Assembly: GCA_965203575.1 (NCBI GenBank)
Contig: OZ241894.1
Span: forward strand, 2,046,001 to 2,110,000
Length of the DNA stretch: 64,000 bases
Reading direction: 5' to 3'
From: Aldehydirespirator sp965203575
GTDB lineage: Bacteria > Actinomycetota > Acidimicrobiia > Acidimicrobiales > Aldehydirespiratoraceae
The notes beneath the pieces were generated by a model, which was not told where the DNA came from, did no database searches, and saw nothing but the letters and a program-made list of their open reading frames with translations. Position 1 is the stretch's first letter; each line of letters starts with the position of its first letter. Of the stretch, positions 26,017 through 35,430 are shown piece after piece. The position numbers and the translations under genes are program-made.

Positions 26017-26694
26017 GTGGGTCCTTCCCGACTAGCGCCGCTAGCGCGAAAGAACCTGAGCGAGCAGATCATCGACGCGATCCGCAACGCGATCGTGGAA
26101 GGCCGCTTCCGGCCGGGCGACAAGATCCCTGAGGCCGAGCTGGCCGAACAGCTCGGTGTGAGCCGCACTCCCGTCCGGGAGGCGTTCAAGCTGCTCGAAC
26201 AGCAGGGCCTGATCGAGATCCGGTCCAAGCACGGCACCTACGTGGCCAGCATGAACCGGGCCGAGGCCGAGGACGGGCTTCACGTCCGGGCGGCTCTCGA
26301 AGTCCTCGCCGTGCGCCAGGCCCTCGAGCGCCTCTCGATCCAGGAATGGGACGAGCTCTGCGGCCGGTACGAGGCCATGCTGCAGGACGCCTGGCGGGCC
26401 TCCGACACCAGTGACGCCGTCGCCGGCATCGAGTTCGACATCGCCTGGCACACGCTGCTGGTCGAGTCGGCCGGGAACCAGGCCCTGCTCCGGACCTGGT
26501 CGATGGCCGGGCTGTCCAACCTCATCTGGTCGTTCGAGTTCGAGCTGTACCCCCTCGACGACGTGGCCTTCAAGTCGTGGGTGCTCCGCCACGTCGAGTT
26601 CCTGGACGTGCTGCGGGGCCGCAACCCCGACGCCTGCGAGGAGGCCGTCCGCTCTCACATTCTCATCAAGGTGGACGACGTGGACGACGGCTGA
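26017..26694 (+). CDS. GntR-family regulator, FCD type
   Basis: The product is 225 residues. The N-terminal winged helix (SEQIIDAIRNAIVEGRFRPG, then LAEQLGVSRTPVREAFKLLE) is a classic GntR DNA-binding domain. The C-terminal helical region (about 95-215) is FCD-like and would bind a carboxylate-type ligand. The start is uncertain; GTG 26017 is chosen because the ATG at 25972 lies inside the operator. It is followed by the peptide-type ABC importer, which it probably controls together with the divergent PhyH gene. Confidence 0.85.
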   Translation: MGPSRLAPLARKNLSEQIIDAIRNAIVEGRFRPGDKIPEAELAEQLGVSRTPVREAFKLLEQQGLIEIRSKHGTYVASMNRAEAEDGLHVRAALEVLAVRQALERLSIQEWDELCGRYEAMLQDAWRASDTSDAVAGIEFDIAWHTLLVESAGNQALLRTWSMAGLSNLIWSFEFELYPLDDVAFKSWVLRHVEFLDVLRGRNPDACEEAVRSHILIKVDDVDDG

Positions 26695-26770
26695 CGGCGT
26701 ACGGCGTCGACGGCTGACTCCACCGACCACTGAGCACACAACCAACCACAACACACCCCAGGGGGAGACA

Positions 26771-28447
26771 ATGTCAGACAGCGAACAAAAGGGAATCGTC
26801 AAGCGCACGCTCAGCAGGCGCAAGTTCAACATGATCGCTGGCGGCTCGGTGCTGCTGGCCGCCTGCGGCGACGGCGACACGGCCCAGCCGGCGGCCACCA
26901 CCACCGCCGCGCCGGCCACCACCACCGAGGCCGCCCCCGCCACCACCACGCCCGCGACCACCACCACCATCGCGGCGACCACCACCACCGAGGCCGGCGC
27001 CACGACCACCACCGCCGCGCCCCGGCCCCTCAAGACCCTGCGATACGGCTATCACGCCGCCACCACGTCCGCCGACACGCTCGACCCCGCCTACCGGACG
27101 TCGTCCACCGACGGCCTGTTCCAGACGCTGGTCTCCGAGCAGATCGTCCGGCTGGACGAGAACCTCACCCCCACGCCGCATCTCGCCGAGCGCTGGGAGA
27201 CCAACGACACCGGCACCGAGTGGACGTTCCATCTGCGCGACGGGGTCACCTTCCACAACGGCAAGCCGTTCGTGGCCGCCGACGTGGTGTACACCTTCCA
27301 GCGGCTGCTCGACCCCGACGTGGCCTCTCCGGGAGCGGGTGGCCTGCCCGGTCTCGAACCCGACGGGATAACCGCGCCGGACGACCGCACCGTGGTCATG
27401 CGGCTCACCCAGCCCAACGTGGACTGGCCCGAGGCCATCACCAACTCCCACACCCGGATCGTGCCCGAGGGCGCCACCAACGCCGATCTGGCCGCCCAGA
27501 GCCTCGGCACCGGCGCATACCGGATCGACGAGTTCATACCGGGCGAGATCAGCACCGTCTTCGAGCGCAACGAGAACTACTGGCAGCCCGGCTTCCCCAA
27601 GGTCGACTTCATGGAGGTCATCGCCATCGGCGAGGCGGAGGCCAGGCTGGCCGCCATCAGGGGCGGGCAGGTGGACGTCCTGTCGGAGGTCCCACTGGCC
27701 TCGATCGCCGATCTCCAGGCCGACCCCGACATCGAGATCGTTTCCAACCCGATCGGAAGCTCCTCGGTCGCGTACTGCCAGATCGATGTCCCGCCGTTCG
27801 ACAACAACCATTTGCGCCTAGCCATCAAGTACGCCACCAACCGCCCGCAGCACAACGACCTCGTGTACGGCGGACTGGCCCACAACATGAACGACATCCC
27901 CCTGCCGGGGTTGATCCGGTTCGGCCTGGGCGGCGAACGCGAGCACAACGTGGCCATGGCCAGGGAGCACCTCAGCCAGGCCGGCTACCCCGACGGCATC
28001 GACCTGACGCTCACCCTGGCCGACATGCAGGACTGGATGGTGTGGTGCCCGGTCTGGCAGCAGCAGCTGGCCGAGGCCGGCATCAACATGGAGCTGAACG
28101 TGACCCCGGCCGACACCTACTGGGGCGACCAGTGGCTCACCGCGCCCTTCGCCATGACCGGCTGGAACGTCCGCACCGTCGACCACGGCCTGGGCCTGTG
28201 GTACCACTCCGAAGCGGAGTGGAACGAGACCCACTGGCGCAGCGAGGCGTTCGACGCCGACCTCGCCGCCGCCCGGTCCACCACCGACGAGGCCGAGCGG
28301 ACCAGGCTCTACCACAAGATGCAGCAGCAGATCATCGACGAGGGCGGCCACTTCGTGCCCACCATGTACGGCTTCTACAGCGCGGTGCGTGCCGGTGTGA
28401 CCGGCTGGCAGCCCCGCGGGGTGTACTACACCATCGACGTCCCCTAG
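26771..28447 (+). CDS. ABC importer substrate-binding lipoprotein, family 5
   Basis: The product is 558 residues. The N-terminus SRRKFNMIAGGSVLLAACG combines a twin-arginine motif with a lipobox Cys, suggesting Tat export and lipidation. A Thr/Ala-rich linker (about 40-90) precedes the mature domain, which matches SBP_bac_5 (LAERWETNDTGTEWTFHLRDG, FHNGKPFVAADVVYTFQRLL). The family binds oligopeptides, opines, nickel chelates or oligosaccharides. It begins a five-gene transport operon; GGGGGAG lies 4 nt before the ATG. Confidence 0.9.
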   Translation: MSDSEQKGIVKRTLSRRKFNMIAGGSVLLAACGDGDTAQPAATTTAAPATTTEAAPATTTPATTTTIAATTTTEAGATTTTAAPRPLKTLRYGYHAATTSADTLDPAYRTSSTDGLFQTLVSEQIVRLDENLTPTPHLAERWETNDTGTEWTFHLRDGVTFHNGKPFVAADVVYTFQRLLDPDVASPGAGGLPGLEPDGITAPDDRTVVMRLTQPNVDWPEAITNSHTRIVPEGATNADLAAQSLGTGAYRIDEFIPGEISTVFERNENYWQPGFPKVDFMEVIAIGEAEARLAAIRGGQVDVLSEVPLASIADLQADPDIEIVSNPIGSSSVAYCQIDVPPFDNNHLRLAIKYATNRPQHNDLVYGGLAHNMNDIPLPGLIRFGLGGEREHNVAMAREHLSQAGYPDGIDLTLTLADMQDWMVWCPVWQQQLAEAGINMELNVTPADTYWGDQWLTAPFAMTGWNVRTVDHGLGLWYHSEAEWNETHWRSEAFDADLAAARSTTDEAERTRLYHKMQQQIIDEGGHFVPTMYGFYSAVRAGVTGWQPRGVYYTIDVP

Positions 28448-28506
28448 ACGACGGGTCACCTGCCGCGGGTAGAACCCGCCATGAGCCGCATGAGTAGCCT
28501 CGGCTA

Positions 28507-29496
28507 GTGCACTTCGTCCGCGTAACCGGACAACGAACTGCGCTGGCCGTGGTCGCCCTGATCGCGGTCTCGCTGATCACCTTCTGGGCGGTCGAGCTGC
28601 TGCCCGGCGACGCGGCCACCCGGATGCTCGGCCGGGAGGCGACCCCGGAGCGGGTGGCCCACTTCCAGGAGCAGATGAACCTCGACGCACCCGCCCTGGA
28701 GCGCTACACGACCTGGATCACCGGCTTCGTGCAGGGGGACTGGGGCGAGTCGCTGGTGCAGGCCCGGCCCAAGACCGAGGGAGCGCCCGCCGGGCGGATC
28801 AACCGGAGCGTCACCGACATCATCGTCCCCCGCCTGACCAACACGCTGCAGCTGGCCGCGTTCGCCCTGATCATGTACATCCCGCTCAGCCTGGCAATCG
28901 GGATCGTCACCGCCGTCTACCGCGACCGGACCTTCGCGGCCGGCCTCTCGACGCTGGTGATCCTGGGCTGCGCGGTACCCGACTTCGTGATCGCCATATT
29001 CCTGCTGGTCATCTTCGCGGTGGCCCTCGAATGGTTCCCCGCGTTGTCGCTCGTCGACCAGGCCGAGTCGTTCGGGGCCCAGCTCAGGATGATGACCCTG
29101 CCCGCGGTGACGCTGACCGCGGCCATGACCGGCTTCGCGGTGCGCCAGATGCAGGCCAGCCTGCTGTCCGTCCTGAACTCCGACTACGTGCAGTTCGCCA
29201 CCCTCAAGGGCCTGCCCCGCCGCCGGGTGATGCTGCTGCACGCCCTGCCCAACGCCCTGGGCCCGGCCCTGCGGGCCACGGTCATCAACGTGGTGTGGCT
29301 GGTCGGCGGCGTGGTGCTGGTGGAGGTGGTGTTCACCTATCCAGGTATCGGGCTGCTGCTGCTCGACGCGCTGCGTCTGCTGGACACGCCGGTGATCCTG
29401 GCCTCGACCATGATCCTGGCCAGCGTCTACATCTTGTGCAACCTGGGGGCCGATCTGGTGGCAGCCGCATTGAACCCACGCCTGAGGACCGGCTGA
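28507..29496 (+). CDS. ABC importer permease, DppB type
   Basis: The product is 329 residues with about six membrane helices. The long periplasmic segment after helix 1 and the loop LKGLPRRRVMLLHALPNALGP, which contacts the ATPases, are typical of DppB/OppB. The start is GTG 28507. It ends overlapping the next permease by 1 nt (TGATG). Confidence 0.9.
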   Translation: MHFVRVTGQRTALAVVALIAVSLITFWAVELLPGDAATRMLGREATPERVAHFQEQMNLDAPALERYTTWITGFVQGDWGESLVQARPKTEGAPAGRINRSVTDIIVPRLTNTLQLAAFALIMYIPLSLAIGIVTAVYRDRTFAAGLSTLVILGCAVPDFVIAIFLLVIFAVALEWFPALSLVDQAESFGAQLRMMTLPAVTLTAAMTGFAVRQMQASLLSVLNSDYVQFATLKGLPRRRVMLLHALPNALGPALRATVINVVWLVGGVVLVEVVFTYPGIGLLLLDALRLLDTPVILASTMILASVYILCNLGADLVAAALNPRLRTG

Positions 29497-30422
29497 TGGA
29501 CGACCCTACGGACACCCCCGTGGCTGACACGTCCGCGGCCGACACCGGTGCGACCGGCGGGTCGGAGACCGCACCCGGCCGGCTCCGGAGGCTGGCGCGT
29601 CTCACCCGCGAGCGCCCCGTGTTCGTGGTGCTTCTGGGTGTGCTGATCCTGCACTTCTTCACCGCCATCACCGGACCGTGGTGGGCGCCGTACACCCACG
29701 ACACGATGCTCGTCGGCGAGCCGTTCACCGGCCCGTCGTGGGACCACCTCTTCGGCACCGACAACTTCGGGCGCGACGTGTTCAGCCGGGTGGTCCGGGG
29801 CGAGCGGATCGTGCTGATCCAGGGGCTGTCGGCATCGGGCCTGGCCATCATCTCCGGCTCCACCATCGGCATCCTGCTGGCCTACAAGCGGGGCTGGGTC
29901 GACGAGGTCGGCATGCGCGGCGTCGACATCATGCTGGCCCTGCCGGGGCTGATCCTCACCCTGCTGATCCTGGGCTCCATCGAGACCAACAACCTGGTGA
30001 TCATCATCACCGTCGCCTTCTTCTTCACCTGGCCGGTGACCCTCACGGTGCGGGCCGCGGCCCTGGGCGTGGTCACCGAGGACTTCGTGACCAAGGCCAA
30101 GCTGCGAGGGGAGTCGGCCTTCTCGATCGCCCGGCGCGAGATCCTGCCCAACGTGCTGGGCAACGTGCTTGTGGAGTTCTCGCTGCGCACCGGCTACGCG
30201 GTGTTCTTCATCGGCGCGCTGAGCTTCCTGGGCTTCGCGGCCGCGCCGCCGTCGCCCGAGTGGGGGCTGATGATCAACGAGGGCCGCAAGTTCCTCAGCG
30301 CCTCCAAGTGGATGGTGCTGGGCCCGGCCGGGGCGCTGGCCTCGCTGGTGGTGGCGCTGAGCCTTGTCACCGAGGAGGTCGCCGACATCCTCGGCGTGTC
30401 CACCCGCCGGAGTTCCGACTGA
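29496..30422 (+). CDS. ABC importer permease, DppC type
   Basis: The product is 308 residues. A hydrophilic N-terminal extension of about 45 residues precedes six membrane helices. HLFGTDNFGRDVFSRVVRG is the diagnostic DppC/OppC motif, and KLRGESAFSIARREILPN is the coupling helix. It is start-stop coupled to both neighbours, which argues for stoichiometric production with the DppB-type partner. Confidence 0.9.
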   Translation: MDDPTDTPVADTSAADTGATGGSETAPGRLRRLARLTRERPVFVVLLGVLILHFFTAITGPWWAPYTHDTMLVGEPFTGPSWDHLFGTDNFGRDVFSRVVRGERIVLIQGLSASGLAIISGSTIGILLAYKRGWVDEVGMRGVDIMLALPGLILTLLILGSIETNNLVIIITVAFFFTWPVTLTVRAAALGVVTEDFVTKAKLRGESAFSIARREILPNVLGNVLVEFSLRTGYAVFFIGALSFLGFAAAPPSPEWGLMINEGRKFLSASKWMVLGPAGALASLVVALSLVTEEVADILGVSTRRSSD

Positions 30423-31483
30423 TGGCCGCCGGCACTATGACTCCGGCGACTCCGGCAGCTGCCGGCGACGCGGCCACCGGCGGCCCTTCCACCAACGGCC
30501 GCGAGCCGCTGGTGCGGGTCGACGATCTCACCGTCGACTACCGCAACGACGACCAGTGGGTGAGCGTGGTCAAGAACGTGTCCTTCGAGATCGGGCGGGG
30601 CGAGACGCTGGGCCTGGCCGGCGAGTCGGGCTGCGGCAAGACCACCACCGCGCTGGCCATGTTCGGCTACCACAAGCCCGGCAGCCGGGTGGCCGGGGGC
30701 CGGGTCACCTTCGACGGCCGGGACCTGCTGGGCCTGTCCGACCGCCAGATGCAGCCCATCCGGGGGTCCCGGATCTCGCTGGTGCCCCAGAACCCGGCCA
30801 GCACCCTGACGCCGTCGATGAAGGTCGGACGCCAGGTGGTCGAGACGCTGGAGGCCCACGGCGTCAGCTCGGGAAGCGACGCCATGGAGCGCACCGTCGA
30901 GATCTTCGGTCAGGTGGGGCTGCCCGAGCCGGCCAAGATCGCCCGCCGCTACCCGCACCAACTCAGCGGCGGCCAGCAGCAGCGGGTGGTGATCGCCATC
31001 GCCATCGTCTGCCGGCCCGACCTGATCGTGCTGGACGAGCCCACCACCGCGCTGGACGTCACCACCCAGGCCCGGCTGCTCGAACTGCTGACCCAGATCA
31101 AGGGCGACAGCGGCATGAGCGCCCTGTACGTCAGCCACAACCTGGGCGTGCTGGAGCAGATCTGCGACCGGGTGGCGGTGATGTACGCCGGCGAGCTCAT
31201 CGAGATCGCCCCCACCGCCGAGCTGTTCAACCAGCCCCGCCACCCCTACACCCGCGGCCTGATCGCGGCCGTGCCCCGGGTGGAGGCCGAACACGCCGGC
31301 ACCGAGAAGCTGCGGGGCCTGCTGCGCCGCGACGACCTGCCCGACGGGTGCGGCTTCGCGCCCCGGTGCCCCTACTCGCGGCCGCAGTGCTTCACCGACC
31401 CGCAGCGGCTGGACGAGATCGAGCCGTCGCACCAGGTGGCCTGCTGGCGGGCCCCCGAAATCGAAGCCGAGGCCACGCCATGA
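30422..31483 (+). CDS. ABC importer ATPase, DppD type
   Basis: The product is 353 residues. Walker A is GESGCGKTT, the signature is LSGGQQQRV, and Walker B is DLIVLDEPTTALDV. The C-terminal oligopeptide-transporter extension includes the Cys cluster of CGFAPRCPYSRPQC, which in related ATPases binds a 4Fe-4S cluster. It is coupled to the permease by a TGATG overlap. Confidence 0.92.
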   Translation: MAAGTMTPATPAAAGDAATGGPSTNGREPLVRVDDLTVDYRNDDQWVSVVKNVSFEIGRGETLGLAGESGCGKTTTALAMFGYHKPGSRVAGGRVTFDGRDLLGLSDRQMQPIRGSRISLVPQNPASTLTPSMKVGRQVVETLEAHGVSSGSDAMERTVEIFGQVGLPEPAKIARRYPHQLSGGQQQRVVIAIAIVCRPDLIVLDEPTTALDVTTQARLLELLTQIKGDSGMSALYVSHNLGVLEQICDRVAVMYAGELIEIAPTAELFNQPRHPYTRGLIAAVPRVEAEHAGTEKLRGLLRRDDLPDGCGFAPRCPYSRPQCFTDPQRLDEIEPSHQVACWRAPEIEAEATP

Positions 31484-31574
31484 CCCGAACTTCCGGTGGA
31501 AAGGTGCGATATATGCCCTCCAGCGCCGGAATTTCGGCGAGGGGCGGGGTTGTCGCGCCGGGGGACGGCCGGCC

Positions 31575-32630
31575 ATGACGCCGCTGCTCGAAGTCACCGA
31601 CGTCCAGATCTCCTACCGGCCCCGCCGCGGGTTGGTGTCCCGGCTGGTGCGGGCCCTGCGGTCCGACACCACCGAGCCGGTGCCGGCGGTGCGGGACGCC
31701 TCGTTCACCATCAACCCCGGCGAGACGGTGGCGCTGGTGGGCGAGAGCGGCAGCGGCAAGACCACGCTGGCCCGCTCCATCGCCGGGCTGATCCAGCCCC
31801 AGCGGGGGAGTCTGCGCTTCGACGGCAACGACATCACCCGGCCCGTGCACCGCCGGCCGGCCGAGCTGCTGCGCCACATCCAGTACGTGTTCCAGAACCC
31901 GGCGTCGTCGTTGAACCCCCGCCGCAAGGTCCGCTACAGCCTGGGCCGCACCCTCGACGTGTTCTTCAAGCTGTCGGGGGCCGAGCGGCGCGACCGCATG
32001 GCCGAGTTGCTGGCCAGCGTCCACCTCGACCCCGGCTACATCGACCGCTACCCGCCCCAGCTCAGCGGGGGCGAGGCCCAGCGGGTGGCCATCGCCCAGG
32101 CCCTGGCCGCCGAGCCCAAGCTGATCCTGTGCGACGAGGTCCTCTCCGCGCTGGACGTGTCGGTGCAGGACAACATCCTCGAGTTGCTGCGGGAGCTGCA
32201 GGCCAGCAGGGATGTGGCCTACCTGTTCATCGCCCACGACCTGGCCGTGGTGCGGTGGCTGGCCGACCGGGTGGTGGTGCTGTACCACGGCCGCATCGTC
32301 GAGCAGGGCACCGTCGAGGAGATCTTCACCCCGCCCCACCACCCCTACACCGCCCTGCTGCTCGACTCGATCCCCGGCAAGGGCGAGCACCAGACCTCCG
32401 CGCAGGCCGAGGACGCCTCGACGGTGGGCACCGCCCCCGACGCCGGCTGCGCCTTCGAGCCCCGCTGCCAGCACCGCATCGCCGGGGTGTGCGAGGTCGA
32501 CGACCCGCCCCGCCTCCACGACAGCCCGACCCACGATGTGCTATGCCACCTGAGCGCCCAGCAGCGGTCGTCGCTGCAGATCACCACCGCCACGTCCGCC
32601 GCGGTTGGCGCATCCTCCGAGGAGACCTGA
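31575..32630 (+). CDS. ABC importer ATPase, DppF type
   Basis: The product is 351 residues. Walker A is GESGSGKTT, the signature is LSGGEAQRV, and Walker B is KLILCDEVLSALDV, with the C-terminal Cys extension CAFEPRCQHRIAGVC. It is separated from the DppD-type gene by 91 bp that contain a TTCCGG...CCGGAA inverted repeat. Its final codons, GAGGAGACC-TGA, form the first unit of a 41-bp tandem repeat leading into the DapA-family gene. Confidence 0.9.
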   Translation: MTPLLEVTDVQISYRPRRGLVSRLVRALRSDTTEPVPAVRDASFTINPGETVALVGESGSGKTTLARSIAGLIQPQRGSLRFDGNDITRPVHRRPAELLRHIQYVFQNPASSLNPRRKVRYSLGRTLDVFFKLSGAERRDRMAELLASVHLDPGYIDRYPPQLSGGEAQRVAIAQALAAEPKLILCDEVLSALDVSVQDNILELLRELQASRDVAYLFIAHDLAVVRWLADRVVVLYHGRIVEQGTVEEIFTPPHHPYTALLLDSIPGKGEHQTSAQAEDASTVGTAPDAGCAFEPRCQHRIAGVCEVDDPPRLHDSPTHDVLCHLSAQQRSSLQITTATSAAVGASSEET

Positions 32631-32711
32631 TGACTCACGCTGTGGAACCCAAGCCGCCCGAGGAGACCTGATGGCCCACGCCGCCGATCCCAAGCCGCCC
32701 GAGGAGACGAC
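32619..32711 (+). repeat. 41-bp tandem repeat forming two coupled micro-cistrons
   Basis: Units begin at 32619, 32660 and 32701, each with a GAGGAGAC Shine-Dalgarno. Between them are two overlapping mini-frames, MTHAVEPKPPEET (ATG 32630) and MAHAADPKPPEETT (ATG 32670). They are linked by TGATG and ATGA junctions to the upstream ATPase stop and the downstream DapA start. Whether they are translated is unknown. Confidence 0.85.
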
Positions 32712-33668
32712 ATGACCGATACCGCCGAACTCCGTGACCGCCTCCAGGGCTGCTACGTGACCGTGCCCACCATGTTCCGGGACGACGACGAGCTGTCGGT
32801 CGACCTCGACGCCATGCGCAAGCACGTGAGCTTCCTGATCGACGGCGGGATCACCACCGGCAACGGCGTGCTGCTGGCCTGCGGCGCGGCCGGGGACTTC
32901 TCCACCATGACGTTCGACGAGCGGGTGGCGGTGACCGCCGCGGTGGTGGAGGAGGCCGCCGGGCGGGTCCCGGTGGTGATGGGCGGTCAGACCACCAGCA
33001 CCAACGAGCTCGTGCGGCTGGCCCGGGCCGCGGCCGACATCGGCGCCGAGTACATGCAGGTGTCGCCGCCGTTCTACTTCGCCCACACCGACGACGACTT
33101 CATGGAGCACGTGGCCGCGGCCGCGGCCGCCTCCGACGTGGGCATGGTGGTCTACAACACCCACTGGACCAGCCTGGAGATCTCCAACACCCTGATCGAC
33201 CGCCTGGCCGGCCTGGGCACGGTAGTGGGGCTGAAGTGGTCGATGCCCGACAACGGGTTCATGGAGTTCGAGGGGGTGGTGGCCGACTACTCCGACCGGT
33301 TCACCATCATCGACAACCAGTTGCGGTTCCCGACCAGCCACATGCTCGGCGCCCGGGGGATCGAAGTCCACATCTGCAACTTCTGGCCCCAGTGGGGGGT
33401 GCGGATGTGGGGCATGCTCAACGAGGGCCGCTACGTCGAGGCCCAGCACGAGTTGGTGAAGGTGGTGCTGCCGTTCATGCGGCTGTGGACCGAGATGGAG
33501 GGCTACACCAGCGGCGACGGCCACCTCGACAAGCTGTGCATGGAGTTGGTGGGCCTGCCGTCGAGCCGCAGCCGCCCCCCGACCCGCGACATCCGCGACC
33601 TCTACCGCGAGCAGGCCCGGGCCATGCTGCAGTCCATAGGCACCCCCAACGTCCTAACCCCCGACTGA
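32712..33668 (+). CDS. DapA/DHDPS-family aldolase or dehydratase
   Basis: The product is 318 residues of the (beta/alpha)8 N-acetylneuraminate lyase superfamily. The Schiff-base lysine is Lys175 (VGLKWS) and the catalytic Tyr is Tyr148 (VVYNTHW); the phosphate/carboxylate loop reads CGAAGDFS rather than the GTTGE of true DapA. It is therefore a catabolic member, such as a keto-deoxy sugar acid aldolase or 5-dehydro-4-deoxyglucarate dehydratase-like enzyme. Its place in the importer operon supports acting on the imported compound. It would link to the dioxovalerate dehydrogenase at 23160. Confidence 0.8.
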   Translation: MTDTAELRDRLQGCYVTVPTMFRDDDELSVDLDAMRKHVSFLIDGGITTGNGVLLACGAAGDFSTMTFDERVAVTAAVVEEAAGRVPVVMGGQTTSTNELVRLARAAADIGAEYMQVSPPFYFAHTDDDFMEHVAAAAAASDVGMVVYNTHWTSLEISNTLIDRLAGLGTVVGLKWSMPDNGFMEFEGVVADYSDRFTIIDNQLRFPTSHMLGARGIEVHICNFWPQWGVRMWGMLNEGRYVEAQHELVKVVLPFMRLWTEMEGYTSGDGHLDKLCMELVGLPSSRSRPPTRDIRDLYREQARAMLQSIGTPNVLTPD

Positions 33669-33690
33669 CCGCCCCCCCCGGCCCGCCCCC

Positions 33691-33822
33691 AGTTCTCGGG
33701 TTGGTCTTGGGTCGTGGGTACACAGGATTCGCCCCAAGATTTGGTGCCCGCCCCGCCCCGGTATCTCGGGTTGATTGTGTGGAGCAGGTCCACAGAACTC
33801 GCCCCAAGATTTCTGCGCCCGG
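33691..33822. repeat. Dispersed palindromic repeat, two tandem copies
   Basis: Copies at about 33691-33754 and 33761-33822, with a third at 40775-40838, share TTCTCGGGTTG, a CACAG(A/G)A(T/C)TCG(C/T)CCCAAGA segment and a GCCCG end. Copy 1 can pair TCTTGGG with CCCAAGA. They lie between convergent genes and could act as bidirectional terminators. Confidence 0.8.
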
Positions 33823-33836
33823 CCCGGTCGGCCGCG

Positions 33837-34670
33837 TCAGCAGGGCAGCGGGACTACGTGGTGGCGGCCGGTGTAGTCGGCGCCACGCAGGACCCCCATC
33901 TGGCGGGGCTCGTCAGGGGCGTGGCGGGCCCGGTCGAGGCCTGCGTATAACGGATTGCCGGTCACCCGCACGAACGGCACGGTGACTCGCGGCGACAGTC
34001 CGATGCGTGGCTGGGCCGTGCGGTTGGGGCCCGACCCGTGCAGCGCGTTCTCGCTGAACAGCACGAATTCCCCCGGCTCCAACTCGAAGGCCCGGATGTC
34101 GTCGGGATCGATGGCGTCGGTCCGCACGGCCTGATGGAACGAGTGGCGGGTGCCGTCCACGTCGTGGTCGAACGTGCTGGTGTGCGAGCCCCGGACCACC
34201 TGGAGGCAGCCGTTGTCGAGGGTCGCCTCGGTGATGGCGATCCAGGCCGACACCCAGACCACCGGCAGCAGATCGAAGTAGGCGCCGTCCTGGTGCCAGG
34301 GAACCTCGGTGTAGCGCTCCTCATCGCCGGTGGCCTCGGCCAGCGGCTGCTTGATCTGGAAGTTGCTGCGCCAGATCAACAGGTCGGGGCCGATCAGCGA
34401 CGCGATCCGGTCCACCAACTCCGGTCCCCGGCACAGCCGGCAGACCGTCTCATGGTCGAGATGGCGGTCGTGATAGTCCACATGAGGATCATCCAGTTGC
34501 GCGCCGGGAACGATGATCTCGTCCACGATCCGCGCCCGCATCTCCGCCATCACCTCAGGCGCCACCAACCGGAAAGGCCCGACCACCCCATCACGGTGAT
34601 AAGCCTCAACCTCGCCCGCATCCAACGGAAACCGCAGCTCAGCCTCCAGCGCCACACCGCCCACAGCCAA
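33837..34670 (-). CDS. Phytanoyl-CoA dioxygenase (PhyH) family protein
   Basis: The product is 277 residues. Fe(II) ligands are in VPWHQDGAYF (HxD) and NALHGSGPNRT (distal His), followed by a conserved Arg in PRIGLSPR. It is a second Fe/2-oxoglutarate hydroxylase of the island and not closely similar to the one at 25013. It is convergent with the DapA-family gene across the dispersed repeats. The substrate is unknown. Confidence 0.85.
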   Translation of the reverse strand: MAVGGVALEAELRFPLDAGEVEAYHRDGVVGPFRLVAPEVMAEMRARIVDEIIVPGAQLDDPHVDYHDRHLDHETVCRLCRGPELVDRIASLIGPDLLIWRSNFQIKQPLAEATGDEERYTEVPWHQDGAYFDLLPVVWVSAWIAITEATLDNGCLQVVRGSHTSTFDHDVDGTRHSFHQAVRTDAIDPDDIRAFELEPGEFVLFSENALHGSGPNRTAQPRIGLSPRVTVPFVRVTGNPLYAGLDRARHAPDEPRQMGVLRGADYTGRHHVVPLPC

Positions 34671-34713
34671 ACCCTAGTAAGGCCGTGTCCAGCCAGCGGT
34701 AGCTGGATCGGTG

Positions 34714-34747
34714 ATGTAGTCACCAATTGATGATAGTGTGACTACAT
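34714..34747 (+). promoter_or_regulatory. Operator and leaderless -10 of Phd/VapC module
   Basis: ATGTAGTCAC-N14-GTGACTACAT is a perfect 10-bp inverted repeat whose right arm includes the antitoxin start codon. TAGTGT (34734-34739) lies between the arms, 6 nt before the ATG. Antitoxin binding would sandwich the -10. Confidence 0.65.
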
Positions 34748-35000
34748 GACTGTCGGAATTCGGGAACTGAAGGCCAAGCTGTCCGAGTTCGTAGGCCGGG
34801 CTGCGAACGGGGAGCAGATTGTGGTCACCGATCGGGGCAAGCCGGTGGCCCGGCTGGTCGGCCTCGAGGGCGCGTCAATGATCGAGCGGGGTATCGAGGA
34901 GGGCTGGATCACGCCGGCGTCCCGGACCCACCTGGGGCCGGCCAAGCGTGTCTCCGCACCGCGAAGCACGGCCGACGTTCTCGACGAGGACCGCGGATGA
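34746..35000 (+). CDS. Phd/YefM-family antitoxin
   Basis: The product is 84 residues. TVGIRELKAKLSEFVGRA followed by GEQIVVTDRGKPVARLV is the Phd/YefM fold. It overlaps the PIN toxin by 4 nt (ATGA). A Phd-type antitoxin with a PIN toxin is a common hybrid pairing. Confidence 0.88.
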   Translation: MTVGIRELKAKLSEFVGRAANGEQIVVTDRGKPVARLVGLEGASMIERGIEEGWITPASRTHLGPAKRVSAPRSTADVLDEDRG

Positions 35001-35398
35001 CCCTGTATGTGGACACCAGCGCTCTCATCAAGCGCTACATCGCCGAGCGGGACTCCGATGTGGCCGAGAAGCTCATGGCCACCGATCCCGTGCTAGTGAC
35101 GTCGTGGCTCACCGAGGTGGAGTTGCGCCGCAACCTGACTCGGCTACTGGAGGGCGACGAACTGCTCACCGCCCGCCGGCAGGTGCAGGCCGACCTGGAC
35201 GCATTCGCGCTGGTGAACCTCGACGGGGTGACATGCAACGATGCGGCCCGCGTAGCCGAGCAGACGCTCTGCCGTTCCCTCGACGCGTTACACGTGGCCG
35301 CGGCCCGGCGAGCCGGTGAGTCGACCACGTTCCTCACCTTCGATGTGCGCCAAGCCCAAGCCGCCCGCTCAGCTGGCCTCACCGTCATAGGAACGTGA
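34997..35398 (+). CDS. VapC-like PIN toxin
   Basis: The product is 133 residues. The PIN acidic residues appear in LYVDTSALIKRY, SWLTEVELRRN, SLDALHVAAA and LTFDVRQAQA. It is a predicted Mg2+-dependent RNase toxin. Its C-terminal AQAARSAGLTVIG is matched by the scar at 39747-39803, so a second copy once existed in the window. Confidence 0.88.
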   Translation: MTLYVDTSALIKRYIAERDSDVAEKLMATDPVLVTSWLTEVELRRNLTRLLEGDELLTARRQVQADLDAFALVNLDGVTCNDAARVAEQTLCRSLDALHVAAARRAGESTTFLTFDVRQAQAARSAGLTVIGT

Positions 35399-35430
35399 CG
35401 GCCCCGCGCCCCGCCACCGGGCTCTCGGGG

